Shown one piece after another: positions 52,694 to 59,533 of a stretch of 59,533 bases of DNA (position 1 is the stretch's first letter; each line of letters begins with the position of its first letter). The DNA is taken from NCBI GenBank assembly GCA_002315385.1, contig DCHZ01000013.1, forward strand, positions 1-59,533. Reading direction: 5' to 3'. The notes beneath the pieces were generated by a model that had not been told where the DNA came from, ran no database searches, and saw only the letters and a list, made by a program, of their open reading frames with translations. This DNA comes from Firmicutes bacterium UBA1739 (lineage in GTDB: Bacteria > Bacillota > Clostridia > Peptostreptococcales > Anaerovoracaceae). The translations under genes and the position numbers were made by a program.

Positions 52694-53553
52694 TTTATTA
52701 TTTCCGACAGGTTTGTTTTAATCTGAAGTGCAACGTCCGGATTATTCATTGAATATACATGAACCGCATTTACACCGTTGGCATATAAATCAATAATCTG
52801 CTCTGTAGCAAAAGCTATTCCCGCCTGTTTCATTGCCTCCGGTTTATCCCCGTATCTGTCTACAATTCTCAGAAATCTCTGAGGAAGTGCATTTCCCGAA
52901 ATCGCACATATTCTCTTAATCTGTGCCGCACTGGTAACCGGCATGATTCCTGCAACAACAGGTACATCTATTCCTTTTTTCAGCATTCTGTACATAAAAT
53001 TATACAGAATATTATTATCAAAAAACATTTGTGTAGTCAGAAACTCACAGCCTGTATCCACCTTCAGTTTAAGATATTCCAGGTCCTTTATGCTGTTTGC
53101 ACTGTCCGGATGAGTTTCCGGATAACAGGCCCCTCCTATGCAGAAATCATTCCCGAAGCTTTTTATTTCTTCAATCAGTTCATTCGCATAATGAAACTCC
53201 ATTTTTGCGGCATCCGCACCCTCCGGAATATCTCCGCGAAGTGCGAGAATATTATTGATTCCGAGTCCTTTCAGTCGGGAAAGCTCTTCATGAATTTTTT
53301 CTTTTGTGGATGAAACACATGTCAGATGTGCCAGTGAAGTTACTCCGCATTTCTGAAGCCTGTCGGCAATATCCGCCGTATAATCGGAAGTTCCTCCTCC
53401 CGCACCGTAAGTAACGCTCATGTAGCTGGGATTCAGGGCTGCGATTTTTTCCGCTGCCGCTATTACTCCGTCATATTTGTCACTTGTTTTGGGTGGAAAA
53501 ACTTCAAATGAAAGACTCGGTCTTTCGCCGTTGATAATGTCGATAATTTTCAT
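52690..53553 (-). CDS. metF: Methylenetetrahydrofolate reductase MetF
   Basis: 287-residue MTHFR. Marks are LSFEVFPPKTSD, VTYGAGGGTSDYT, ILALRGDIPEG and CEFLTTQMFFDN. It supplies methyl-THF for MetH. It leads a tight metF-activation protein-metH run. A ferredoxin-linked small protein gene lies 130 bases upstream in the same direction, which may bear on the electron donor. Confidence 0.97.
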   Translation of the reverse strand: MKIIDIINGERPSLSFEVFPPKTSDKYDGVIAAAEKIAALNPSYMSVTYGAGGGTSDYTADIADRLQKCGVTSLAHLTCVSSTKEKIHEELSRLKGLGINNILALRGDIPEGADAAKMEFHYANELIEEIKSFGNDFCIGGACYPETHPDSANSIKDLEYLKLKVDTGCEFLTTQMFFDNNILYNFMYRMLKKGIDVPVVAGIMPVTSAAQIKRICAISGNALPQRFLRIVDRYGDKPEAMKQAGIAFATEQIIDLYANGVNAVHVYSMNNPDVALQIKTNLSEIIK

Positions 53554-53684
53554 AATACCTCTCCTGTTTTCATCTTACTGTTTACCGTTTCTGTTTTCAT
53601 CTTTTTCCGAATTCTGTTTTTATCAGTTCCGTCACATTTGCTCAGGCAGCCGGCATCCTCACCGTCACAAGCAATTTTTCTCCG

Positions 53685-53882
53685 CTATTTGTACTTATAG
53701 TACAGCATGCAGTGGCAGAAGCCTTCAAAATCCGGATCCGCCATCTGGCCTTTAAATTCATCACAGATACATTTGTTTTCCTCAATCCGCTGGAGCCTGC
53801 AGGGGCAGTATCCTCCTGTGCGTTTCAGACCTTCTCTGATTGTATTTACCACACTCTGATCATCATTTAATCTTATTGGCAA
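53685..53882 (-). CDS. Ferredoxin:thioredoxin reductase catalytic-chain-like protein
   Basis: 65 residues with six cysteines in the FTR-type arrangement: CPC, then CIC, then CHC (GGYCPCRLQRIEENKCICDE, GFCHCMLYYK). In FTR these bind a [4Fe-4S] cluster and a redox-active disulfide. No in-frame ATG is available; TTG 53882 is 8 bases after GAGG, while GTG 53891 abuts it. Upstream of metF; the partner is unknown. Confidence 0.82.
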   Translation of the reverse strand: MPIRLNDDQSVVNTIREGLKRTGGYCPCRLQRIEENKCICDEFKGQMADPDFEGFCHCMLYYKYK

Positions 53883-53891
53883 CTCTCTCAC

Positions 53892-54325
53892 CTCTGCTTA
53901 CCCGGTTTACTCCGGACCACTCCGCTCTGAAACCGGTCGTTTTCGTTGTAATTATTCGGACCGTCAGTTATTAATTATCTGATGCACCATTTTAACTGAA
54001 GGTGCTTCCGACAATAAGAAACACCTTCATCCTTTTTTATTATTATATTTCCGATAAATACTTTTTTCAACAATATTATGAGTTAATTATTAAATTCCGG
54101 TTACGATTCACAGTCATTCAATTCAAATGGTAAATGACCGCTCTGTGATTCGAAACGGCTGTGAATAGTAACAAATTCCGGGAATGTCTGTTGCAGCGAT
54201 ATCCTGCCATGAATCAAAAATCTCAAAGCAAATAAGCTTTCCGGTAATCGGCTGAATGCATCAGTTATTCGGTTATTCCGAATAACCGGTTTGTAATCTG
54301 ACTGAGCTTTGCATTTTTATTCATA
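53892..54325. other. Intergenic region with hairpins and repeat copy A
   Basis: No gene is seen. TGAAGGTG (53997-54004) pairs with CACCTTCA (54022-54029) before T6 on the plus strand, but no plus-strand gene precedes. The inverted-repeat element 54100-54172 is listed apart. CGGTTATT/AATAACCG (54270-54288) may help end the por operon. Confidence 0.55.
54100..54172. repeat. Inverted-repeat element, copy A (73 bp)
   Basis: Ends are GTTACGATTCACAG and CTGTGAATAGTAAC, a 14-bp inverted repeat with one mismatch. The left 26 bases, to ...CAATTCA (54125), match copy B at 57869 except for one base. Interior differs. Short, no coding capacity: MITE-like or a dispersed structured repeat. Confidence 0.6.
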
Positions 54326-55300
54326 TTATTCCTCCGTTTTTCCGGGATCCGTATTTTTGTATTTCCCGCTTATTTCACAGTTTCTCAGAATCATCTCCCA
54401 TTTCTCGTCCACGCCTTTCTGAGTTTCTTCTATAGTCCACTCGTTTCCCGCTTTGAACATGTGGGCAAATCTTCCCTGTTTTGAGAGAAATTCCTCCACA
54501 GGAAGTTTTTTCTTAGGTTCGTAGGTCAGTCTCCAGACTCCGTTTTCTATCTCATACATCGGCCAGACGCAGGTTTCCACCGCAAGTCTGCACATTTCCG
54601 CCAGATCCTCGGTTTCATATCTCCATCCTCTCGGACATGGTGAGAGAATATTAAGAAAATTTGCTCCGGGTGTATATATCGCCTTATAGGCTTTCTCCGA
54701 CAGATCCTTCATATTGCCTAAAAATGTAGTCTGAGCAACATACGGTGCTCCGTGAGCCGCTACAATAAGTGTCAGATCCTTCTTTTTCTGCTGTTTTCCC
54801 GGAAGATCCGCTCCCGCCGGGGAAGTGGTAGCGTCCGCAAACCTCGGTGTGGAAGATGATCTCTGAATACCGGTATTCATATACGCTTCATTATCGTAAC
54901 AAACATATACCATATCATGCCCTCTCTCAAGGGCACCCGAAAGTGACTGCAGCCCGATGTCATAGGTACCACCGTCTCCCCCGAAAGTAATAAATTTGAA
55001 ATTGTCCTTTACTTTACCCTTTCTTCTGAGAACCCTGTACGCAGCCTCCACTCCGGCTGTTGTAGCTGCCGCATTTTCAAAGGCACTGTGAATGTAGCTG
55101 TCCTCATAAGCGGTATAGGGATACATAAATGTGGATACTTCAAGGCAGCTGGTGGCATTTGTAATAACTGCCTTATCCTCGGGATTAAGTGCACGCAGCA
55201 CGCTTCTGACGGTGATTCCGGCACCGCATCCGGCACACAGTCTGTGACCGCCGGCCAGACGATCTTTTTTTGATACTTCTTTCTTTAAATCATATGCCAT
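54326..55300 (-). CDS. porB: 2-oxoacid:ferredoxin oxidoreductase, beta subunit
   Basis: 324-residue thiamine-diphosphate-binding subunit. Cluster cysteines in RLCAGCGAGIT and ATSCLEVS, and SPCPRGW near residue 205. TPP motif is GGDGGTYDIGLQSLSGALERG with NEAYMNTG. It completes porC-porD-porA-porB. The four-subunit layout is that of pyruvate synthase and of branched-chain (VOR) relatives; the Ile T-box upstream argues the substrate may not be pyruvate. Confidence 0.92.
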   Translation of the reverse strand: MAYDLKKEVSKKDRLAGGHRLCAGCGAGITVRSVLRALNPEDKAVITNATSCLEVSTFMYPYTAYEDSYIHSAFENAAATTAGVEAAYRVLRRKGKVKDNFKFITFGGDGGTYDIGLQSLSGALERGHDMVYVCYDNEAYMNTGIQRSSSTPRFADATTSPAGADLPGKQQKKKDLTLIVAAHGAPYVAQTTFLGNMKDLSEKAYKAIYTPGANFLNILSPCPRGWRYETEDLAEMCRLAVETCVWPMYEIENGVWRLTYEPKKKLPVEEFLSKQGRFAHMFKAGNEWTIEETQKGVDEKWEMILRNCEISGKYKNTDPGKTEE

Positions 55301-55305
55301 ATCAG

Positions 55306-56577
55306 TTATACCTCATAAGCTTCCTTGTCTTTCCCGTAAACGCGGGCAGCGCCGGGATGGTACTCTTCATAAATCATTCTCTGTTCTTCGTTAATATATC
55401 TTGAGTCTCTTACACCCAGATATCGGTAAACGTCTCCGGGGTCATCATTCTCGCAGATAACATATAAATCCTTAAAAATATCGTAAAAGTCTTCAACTCT
55501 GATATCTCTGCCGCCAAGCCCGTAAATATAATTAATAGCATAAGGCTTATACGGAAGGTCATAGAGCGAGCTTCTTGCTTCGCTGAATAAAGGCCCTCCG
55601 CTGTTTGAAAAGCTTTCCGCCTTATCCATTATCGCAACGGCCTTAACCTTGCACATTGCCGCCGCAAGAGGGCGTCTCGGGAATGGTCTGAACACTCTGA
55701 GTTTAATCAGCCCGACTCTCTTTCCTTCCGCCCGAAGTCTGTCCACTGCCTCTTTGCCTGTTCCCGCACTGGAACCCATGACTACAATCGCAACATCTGC
55801 ATCGTCCATCATATATTCTTCGAAAAATCTGTATTTTCTTCCCGTCATTGCATTGAATTCTCTTCCCACATCCAGAATAACCGGCATGGAATCCTTCATC
55901 GCCTGTGCCTGTTCCCTCTTGATTTCCATATAATACGGAGAAATACCGTAAGGGCCTACAGCAAGAGGATTCTCATGCTTAAGCAGATAATTATCAGGCT
56001 CATATTCCCCCACAAAATTTTTAACGAGAAAATCTTCTATAAGTTCGATATTAGATACCCCGTGACTGGTAATGAATCCGTCCTGACATATCATTACCGG
56101 AATCCTCGTACGTTCCGCTATTACTACGCCCTGAATAAAGTTATCGTAAACCTCCTGATTGGTTTCGGAATATATCTGGATCCATCCCGAATCTCTCGCG
56201 CCCATCGAATCCGAATGGTCATTGTTAATATTTATCGGTCCGCTGAGGGAACGGTTTACAACACACATTGTAATGGGCAGTCTGCAGGATGCCGCAATGT
56301 ACAGAAGCTCCCACATATATGCCAGTCCGGCTGATGATGTGGCTGTCATGGCTCTCGCTCCGGCAGCCGAGGCTCCGATACAGGTGGACATTGCACTGTG
56401 TTCCGATTCTACAGCAATGAATTCCGTATCCACTTCGCCGTCCGCCACATATTTTGAAAAATATTCCGGAATTTCCGTTGACGGTGTGATAGGAAATGCC
56501 CCCACCACATCCGGATTTATCTGACGCATTGCATAAGCAACTGCCGCATTTCCCGATTTTCTGTCTCTGATTGGCAT
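55306..56577 (-). CDS. porA: 2-oxoacid:ferredoxin oxidoreductase, alpha subunit
   Basis: 423 residues with domains I and II of the PFOR family: GNAAVAYAMRQINPDVVGAF, PITPSTEIPEYF, TATSSAGLAYMWE, and VGLIKLRVFRPFP. It binds the oxoacid carboxylate and helps form the TPP site with porB. Five bases separate it from porB and two from porD. Confidence 0.92.
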   Translation of the reverse strand: MPIRDRKSGNAAVAYAMRQINPDVVGAFPITPSTEIPEYFSKYVADGEVDTEFIAVESEHSAMSTCIGASAAGARAMTATSSAGLAYMWELLYIAASCRLPITMCVVNRSLSGPININNDHSDSMGARDSGWIQIYSETNQEVYDNFIQGVVIAERTRIPVMICQDGFITSHGVSNIELIEDFLVKNFVGEYEPDNYLLKHENPLAVGPYGISPYYMEIKREQAQAMKDSMPVILDVGREFNAMTGRKYRFFEEYMMDDADVAIVVMGSSAGTGKEAVDRLRAEGKRVGLIKLRVFRPFPRRPLAAAMCKVKAVAIMDKAESFSNSGGPLFSEARSSLYDLPYKPYAINYIYGLGGRDIRVEDFYDIFKDLYVICENDDPGDVYRYLGVRDSRYINEEQRMIYEEYHPGAARVYGKDKEAYEV

Positions 56578-56579
56578 AA

Positions 56580-56885
56580 CTATCCCTCCTTAACCATTTC
56601 TATTGCGCCAAAAGGGCAGACCTTTGAGCATATTCCGCAGCCCTTACAGTGCATTAAATCGAAGCACTGCATCTTTTCGTTTCTGACCACCACCGAACTG
56701 TCGGGGCAGTAAAGAAAACACATCATGCAGTTTTTACATTTTTCTTCATGGAGAACCGGTCGGTTTACTCTCCACTCACCTGTATTGACAAGCTTGGAGG
56801 TTGCCGGCTCATATATTTCTCCCCCCAGGGTCAGCTCCTGCCAGGTTGATTTTTCATTAATATCCTTTGCTCTTGTCTTTCGCAT
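56580..56885 (-). CDS. porD: 2-oxoacid:ferredoxin oxidoreductase, delta (ferredoxin-like) subunit
   Basis: 101 residues with two [4Fe-4S] motifs: CKNCMMCFLYCPDSSVV and CKGCGICSKVCPFGAI. It passes electrons between the TPP site and ferredoxin. Start overlaps the porC stop by one base; porA follows after two bases. Confidence 0.95.
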   Translation of the reverse strand: MRKTRAKDINEKSTWQELTLGGEIYEPATSKLVNTGEWRVNRPVLHEEKCKNCMMCFLYCPDSSVVVRNEKMQCFDLMHCKGCGICSKVCPFGAIEMVKEG

Positions 56886-57475
56886 TATTCCACCTCAAAT
56901 TCTTCCAGTGTCTTTCTGATTGCATTCATGTTTCCCTCCACCAGCCTTGGCTTCGTCGGGAATTTCTTTTTAAACGATTCTTCCATATCCCTGATAAACT
57001 GCTCCGTTTCGATAACATGGCTTACCTTTACTGCGGCAGCCAGCATCGGGGTATTCGGAAAATATTTTCCAAGGGTTTCCAGGGATATTTTTTCCGCATT
57101 GACCGTACAGATTCTGCCGTTGTATCTGCCGTTCAGTTCTTTTCGGATTTCATCCGCAGTCTTGTGAGTGTTAATAATCAGTGCTCCGTCTTCGCTCAGA
57201 CCTTTTGTTACATTTACCGTTTTCAGAAGCGTGTCATCCACTACTACCACATAGTCAGGAAAATAAATATTTGAATGTACCTTGCAATGAGAATCCGAAA
57301 TTCTGTTATAAGCTGTAATCGGCGCTCCCATTCGTTCCGGGCCGTATTCCGGAAATCCCTGAACATCTTTACCTGAGTTAAAAGCCGCTTCTGCCAGGAA
57401 CAGACATGCGGTTTTTGCACCCTGACCTCCTCTTCCGTGCCATCTGAATTCAACCATATTATTTACATTGCACAT
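56885..57475 (-). CDS. porC: 2-oxoacid:ferredoxin oxidoreductase, gamma subunit
   Basis: 196 residues of the CoA-binding gamma domain: EFRWHGRGGQGAKTAC, GPERMGAPITAYNRI and NTPMLAAAVKVS. First gene of the operon. AGGAGG (57487-57482) is 6 bases from the ATG at 57475. It is directly behind the T-box terminator, so the whole operon is under that control. Confidence 0.93.
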   Translation of the reverse strand: MCNVNNMVEFRWHGRGGQGAKTACLFLAEAAFNSGKDVQGFPEYGPERMGAPITAYNRISDSHCKVHSNIYFPDYVVVVDDTLLKTVNVTKGLSEDGALIINTHKTADEIRKELNGRYNGRICTVNAEKISLETLGKYFPNTPMLAAAVKVSHVIETEQFIRDMEESFKKKFPTKPRLVEGNMNAIRKTLEEFEVE

Positions 57476-57481
57476 TTCTAT

Positions 57482-57781
57482 CCTCCTAAAAATAAAAACC
57501 CCGTCTCAGTAAAGAGACGAGGAAAAAATCTTCGTTATACCACTCAATACTACTTATTCGGCATACCATCATACGCCTTCTCTGTCACGGGAGAACCCGT
57601 CAAAGCCTACTTTCATAACTACTTTCATAATCTGTATCATTATGAGCTTTCGGTTTGCAACTCAGGAGTGATTTTCGGAAATAATCTACTTGTATCGGGA
57701 TTTCACCATCCCCGACTCTCTGTGTCGTTCAAATATTACTTACTCTCTCCGTCAAAGTCTTTATAGTACATATTTACTTAT
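57482..57781 (-). promoter_or_regulatory. T-box riboswitch, specifier ATC (Ile)
   Basis: On the minus strand, about 300 nt of leader shows stem I with AGAGAGT, a distal-loop GGATGGTGAAATCCC, and the specifier region GAAAATCACTCCTGAG, in which ATC (57672-57670) is followed by the usual AC...TGAG. A T-box-like TGAGTGGTATAACG (about 57551-57538) and a terminator precede porC. The 14-base T-box departs from consensus at several bases. Uncharged tRNA-Ile should allow read-through into porCDAB. Confidence 0.85.
57491..57522 (-). terminator. T-box terminator
   Basis: CCCCGTCTC (57499-57507) pairs with GAGACGAGG (57514-57522) over AGTAAA, with T-rich sequence after it on the minus strand (57498-57491). 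It overlaps the T-box region's end, as expected for the terminator form. Confidence 0.85.
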
Positions 57782-57787
57782 AGAGCA

Positions 57788-57816
57788 ATTCTATTACTCT
57801 GTTAATTATTTGTCAA
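57788..57816 (-). promoter_or_regulatory. Promoter of the T-box/por operon
   Basis: TTGACA (57816-57811), 17 bases and TAGAAT (57793-57788) on the minus strand. Transcription would begin near 57781 at the 5' end of the T-box. Confidence 0.8.
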
Positions 57817-57868
57817 CTATTATTTTTATATTTAATATATATTTATTTTTATATTTAATATATATTTT

Positions 57869-58021
57869 GTTACTATTCACAGTCATTCAATTCAGCAGAC
57901 AGAGCTTAGAACCGCTACGTCCGGTTATGAGCGCGAGCGTTCCCGAAGTAAACAGTCACTTCGAATCTAATTAGTACAATACTAAATCTATAATTATTTC
58001 TCAACAGCTGTGGATAGTAAC
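57869..58021. repeat. Inverted-repeat element, copy B (153 bp)
   Basis: Ends are GTTACTATTCACAG and CTGTGGATAGTAAC (14-bp inverted repeat, one mismatch). The first 26 bases match copy A at 54100. The interior is longer and unrelated. It lies between the por promoter and cca, without open frame. Confidence 0.6.
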
Positions 58022-58201
58022 CATATTTTATTGCTATCATTCCTGCACACGGCGATCTGAATCAAAGTACAGAATTCCAGCAGATTACAAACCTTTGATT
58101 CGGTATGATTGTATCTATTACCCCGCATTGGCTAAAATAACCTGACCATGACACCGTATGGCTTCTTAATATTAATTTATAACTGTGAGGGCTGTTTTCC
58201 C

Positions 58202-58230
58202 TTGTTTTTATTCACTGATTCTCATAGAAT
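58202..58230 (+). promoter_or_regulatory. Promoter of the cca-type gene
   Basis: TTGTTT (58202-58207), 17 bases and TAGAAT (58225-58230), 37 bases before the ATG at 58268. Confidence 0.6.
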
Positions 58231-58267
58231 GTTATCATAAGTATTATTGTTAGCTGCGGAGGGGAAA

Positions 58268-59533
58268 ATGAAAGTTTCTAATATTACAATGTCCGAAATA
58301 ATCGCCGAAGAGGTGAAAAAGGCCGGGGGCAGAGCCTTTTATGTAGGCGGCTATGTCCGGGATTTATTGATGAGCGAAAAAAATGAAGACATTGCTTCAG
58401 GTAATGACGCGAATGCGGGTATTAATACAACTGAGAGTAAAGACCTGGATATTGAAGTTCACGGAATACGGGTTAAAACACTCGAATATATTCTGGATTC
58501 CCTGGGAACCCGCCTTACAAAGGGGGCTTCTTTCGGAGTAATGGGGCTTCAGCACTACGATATCGACATAGCAATGCCACGTTCGGAGTCCGCCACCGGA
58601 AAAGGACATAAGGATTTCAGCATATCAGTCGACCCCTTCATCGGGCCCGAAAAAGCCTCCTCCCGCAGAGATTTTACCATCAACGCAATGATGCAGGATG
58701 TATTGACCGGAGAAATACTTGATTTTTGGGGCGGTCGCGAGGATTTGAAAAAAGGATTGCTTCGCTGTGTAAATCCCGCTTCTTTTGCGGAAGATCCTCT
58801 GAGGGTTTTCAGAGCGGCACAGTTTGCCGCAAGGTTTGAATTGTCAATTGATGACGATACTGCGGAAATTTCAGAAAGAATGGATGTTTCCTCGCTTTCA
58901 AAGGAGCGAGTAATGGGAGAACTTGAAAAAGCCCTTCTGAAATCCCAACGACCTTCGATTTTCTTTGAGGCTCTCAGACAAATGAAACAGCTTTCCTCCT
59001 GGTTTCCGGAAATTGAAGCTCTCATAAACTGTCCTCAGGATCCCAGACATCATCCGGAAGGAGATGTCTGGACACACACGATGCAGGTTCTGGATGAAGC
59101 GGCAAAATTCCGTGCGAAAGCTCTTCATCCGAAAGCTTTCATGATATCCGCACTGACTCACGATATCGGAAAACCGTCCGTCACAGAAGAGAGAAACGGC
59201 AGAATTCATGCTTATGCTCACGAATCCGCAGGTCTTCCGCTGACTGAAAATATGCTTCATCGCCTGTGTAATGAAAGCAGATTAATAAAATATGTGTTAA
59301 ATATGACCACTCTGCACATGCAGCCAAACATGAAAGCCGCTGTAAATGCAAAGCAGAAATCTTTTATGAAAATGTTCGATAAGTCTGTATGCCCCGAAGA
59401 TCTGCTGTTACTCTCAAAAGCGGATTATCTGGGGCGACACATACCCGCCAATTCAGGCAGCCACGACACGCTCCGTACATTCGGCAGCACACACTCGCTC
59501 CGTACATTCGGCAGCACACGCTCGCTCCGTACA
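58268..59533 (+). CDS. cca: CCA-adding/poly(A)-polymerase family nucleotidyltransferase with HD domain (3' end outside window)
   Basis: 422 residues visible, start after GGAGGGG. The nucleotidyltransferase head has FYVGGYVRDLL and the catalytic DLDIEVHG, and RRDFTINAMMQDV. The neck helices follow, and an HD domain with EGDVWTHTMQVLDEA and LTHDIGKPSV. It adds or repairs CCA on tRNA 3' ends. The visible end runs into a 27-bp in-frame repeat. An insert of about 20 residues (GNDANAGINTTE) lies between the first head motif and DLDIEVHG. Confidence 0.9.
   Translation, partial: MKVSNITMSEIIAEEVKKAGGRAFYVGGYVRDLLMSEKNEDIASGNDANAGINTTESKDLDIEVHGIRVKTLEYILDSLGTRLTKGASFGVMGLQHYDIDIAMPRSESATGKGHKDFSISVDPFIGPEKASSRRDFTINAMMQDVLTGEILDFWGGREDLKKGLLRCVNPASFAEDPLRVFRAAQFAARFELSIDDDTAEISERMDVSSLSKERVMGELEKALLKSQRPSIFFEALRQMKQLSSWFPEIEALINCPQDPRHHPEGDVWTHTMQVLDEAAKFRAKALHPKAFMISALTHDIGKPSVTEERNGRIHAYAHESAGLPLTENMLHRLCNESRLIKYVLNMTTLHMQPNMKAAVNAKQKSFMKMFDKSVCPEDLLLLSKADYLGRHIPANSGSHDTLRTFGSTHSLRTFGSTRSLRT
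59471..59533 (+). repeat. 27-bp tandem repeat, in frame with cca
   Basis: Units start with CTCCGTACATTCGGCAGC at 59471, 59498 and 59525 (third cut by the window end). They differ by one base. In the cca frame each unit encodes LRTFGSTHS or LRTFGSTRS. It may continue past the window. Confidence 0.9.

Noticed and set aside
53554..54325. SAM or cobalamin riboswitch upstream of the metF-metH run
   Set aside because: No conserved core of either class was seen between metF and porB.
59471..59533. CRISPR array
   Set aside because: The repeats are directly adjacent with no spacers and lie in frame within cca.

Overview
The window reads as a Gram-positive, anaerobic Firmicute of class Clostridia. 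The signs are strong Shine-Dalgarno sites, pyruvate-ferredoxin-oxidoreductase-type enzymes, a cdaA-cdaR-glmM-glmS operon, Hpf, YhaM, RecD2, a T-box riboswitch and a probable raiA-motif RNA. Genus cannot be fixed from the sequence; a relative of the Peptostreptococcales/Anaerovoracaceae is a guess.

Positions 1-12100 look like accessory DNA with higher GC than the rest. A ferrous-iron operon (two FeoA, FeoB cut by the window edge) faces a divergent DtxR-family regulator, with palindromes between them. A mobilizable element follows: sigma-like factor, zinc-finger DUF6076-type protein, cysteine-rich VLP protein, ParM/ParR-like segregation pair, MobC, MOBP-type relaxase, a ParB gene broken by a nonsense codon, and a large TnpX-like serine recombinase near 12046. 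The Feo cluster may be its cargo; the left end is outside the window.

12200-26500 is chromosomal: a flippase-glycosyltransferase fusion with a polysaccharide deacetylase; a three-gene operon with a MoaA-like protein that has lost its Fe-S ligands and a degenerate Fic protein; DUF6873 with an Elp3-like radical SAM protein; DUF445; exonuclease III with a tiny membrane protein; and potABCD.

26900-37650 holds tRNA-Leu(CAG), the c-di-AMP/cell-wall operon cdaA-cdaR-glmM-glmS, hpf with a structured RNA upstream, comF-recD2-yhaM and a YdbC-like protein. 37800-44650 is an RND efflux operon whose TolC-like component carries an N-terminal S-layer-homology anchor.

45000-59533 holds hisC, birA, an ornithine-cyclodeaminase homologue, a lipoprotein, metF with a split methionine synthase (separate reactivation domain and MetH), a ferredoxin:thioredoxin-reductase-like protein, and a porCDAB 2-oxoacid:ferredoxin oxidoreductase operon behind a T-box whose specifier reads ATC (Ile). 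The window ends in a cca-type nucleotidyltransferase that runs into a 27-bp in-frame tandem repeat. Two short inverted-repeat elements with the same left end flank the por operon.

Most promising for novelty: the SLH-TolC efflux operon, the Ile T-box on an oxidoreductase operon, and the operon of apparently dead MoaA-like and Fic-like proteins.
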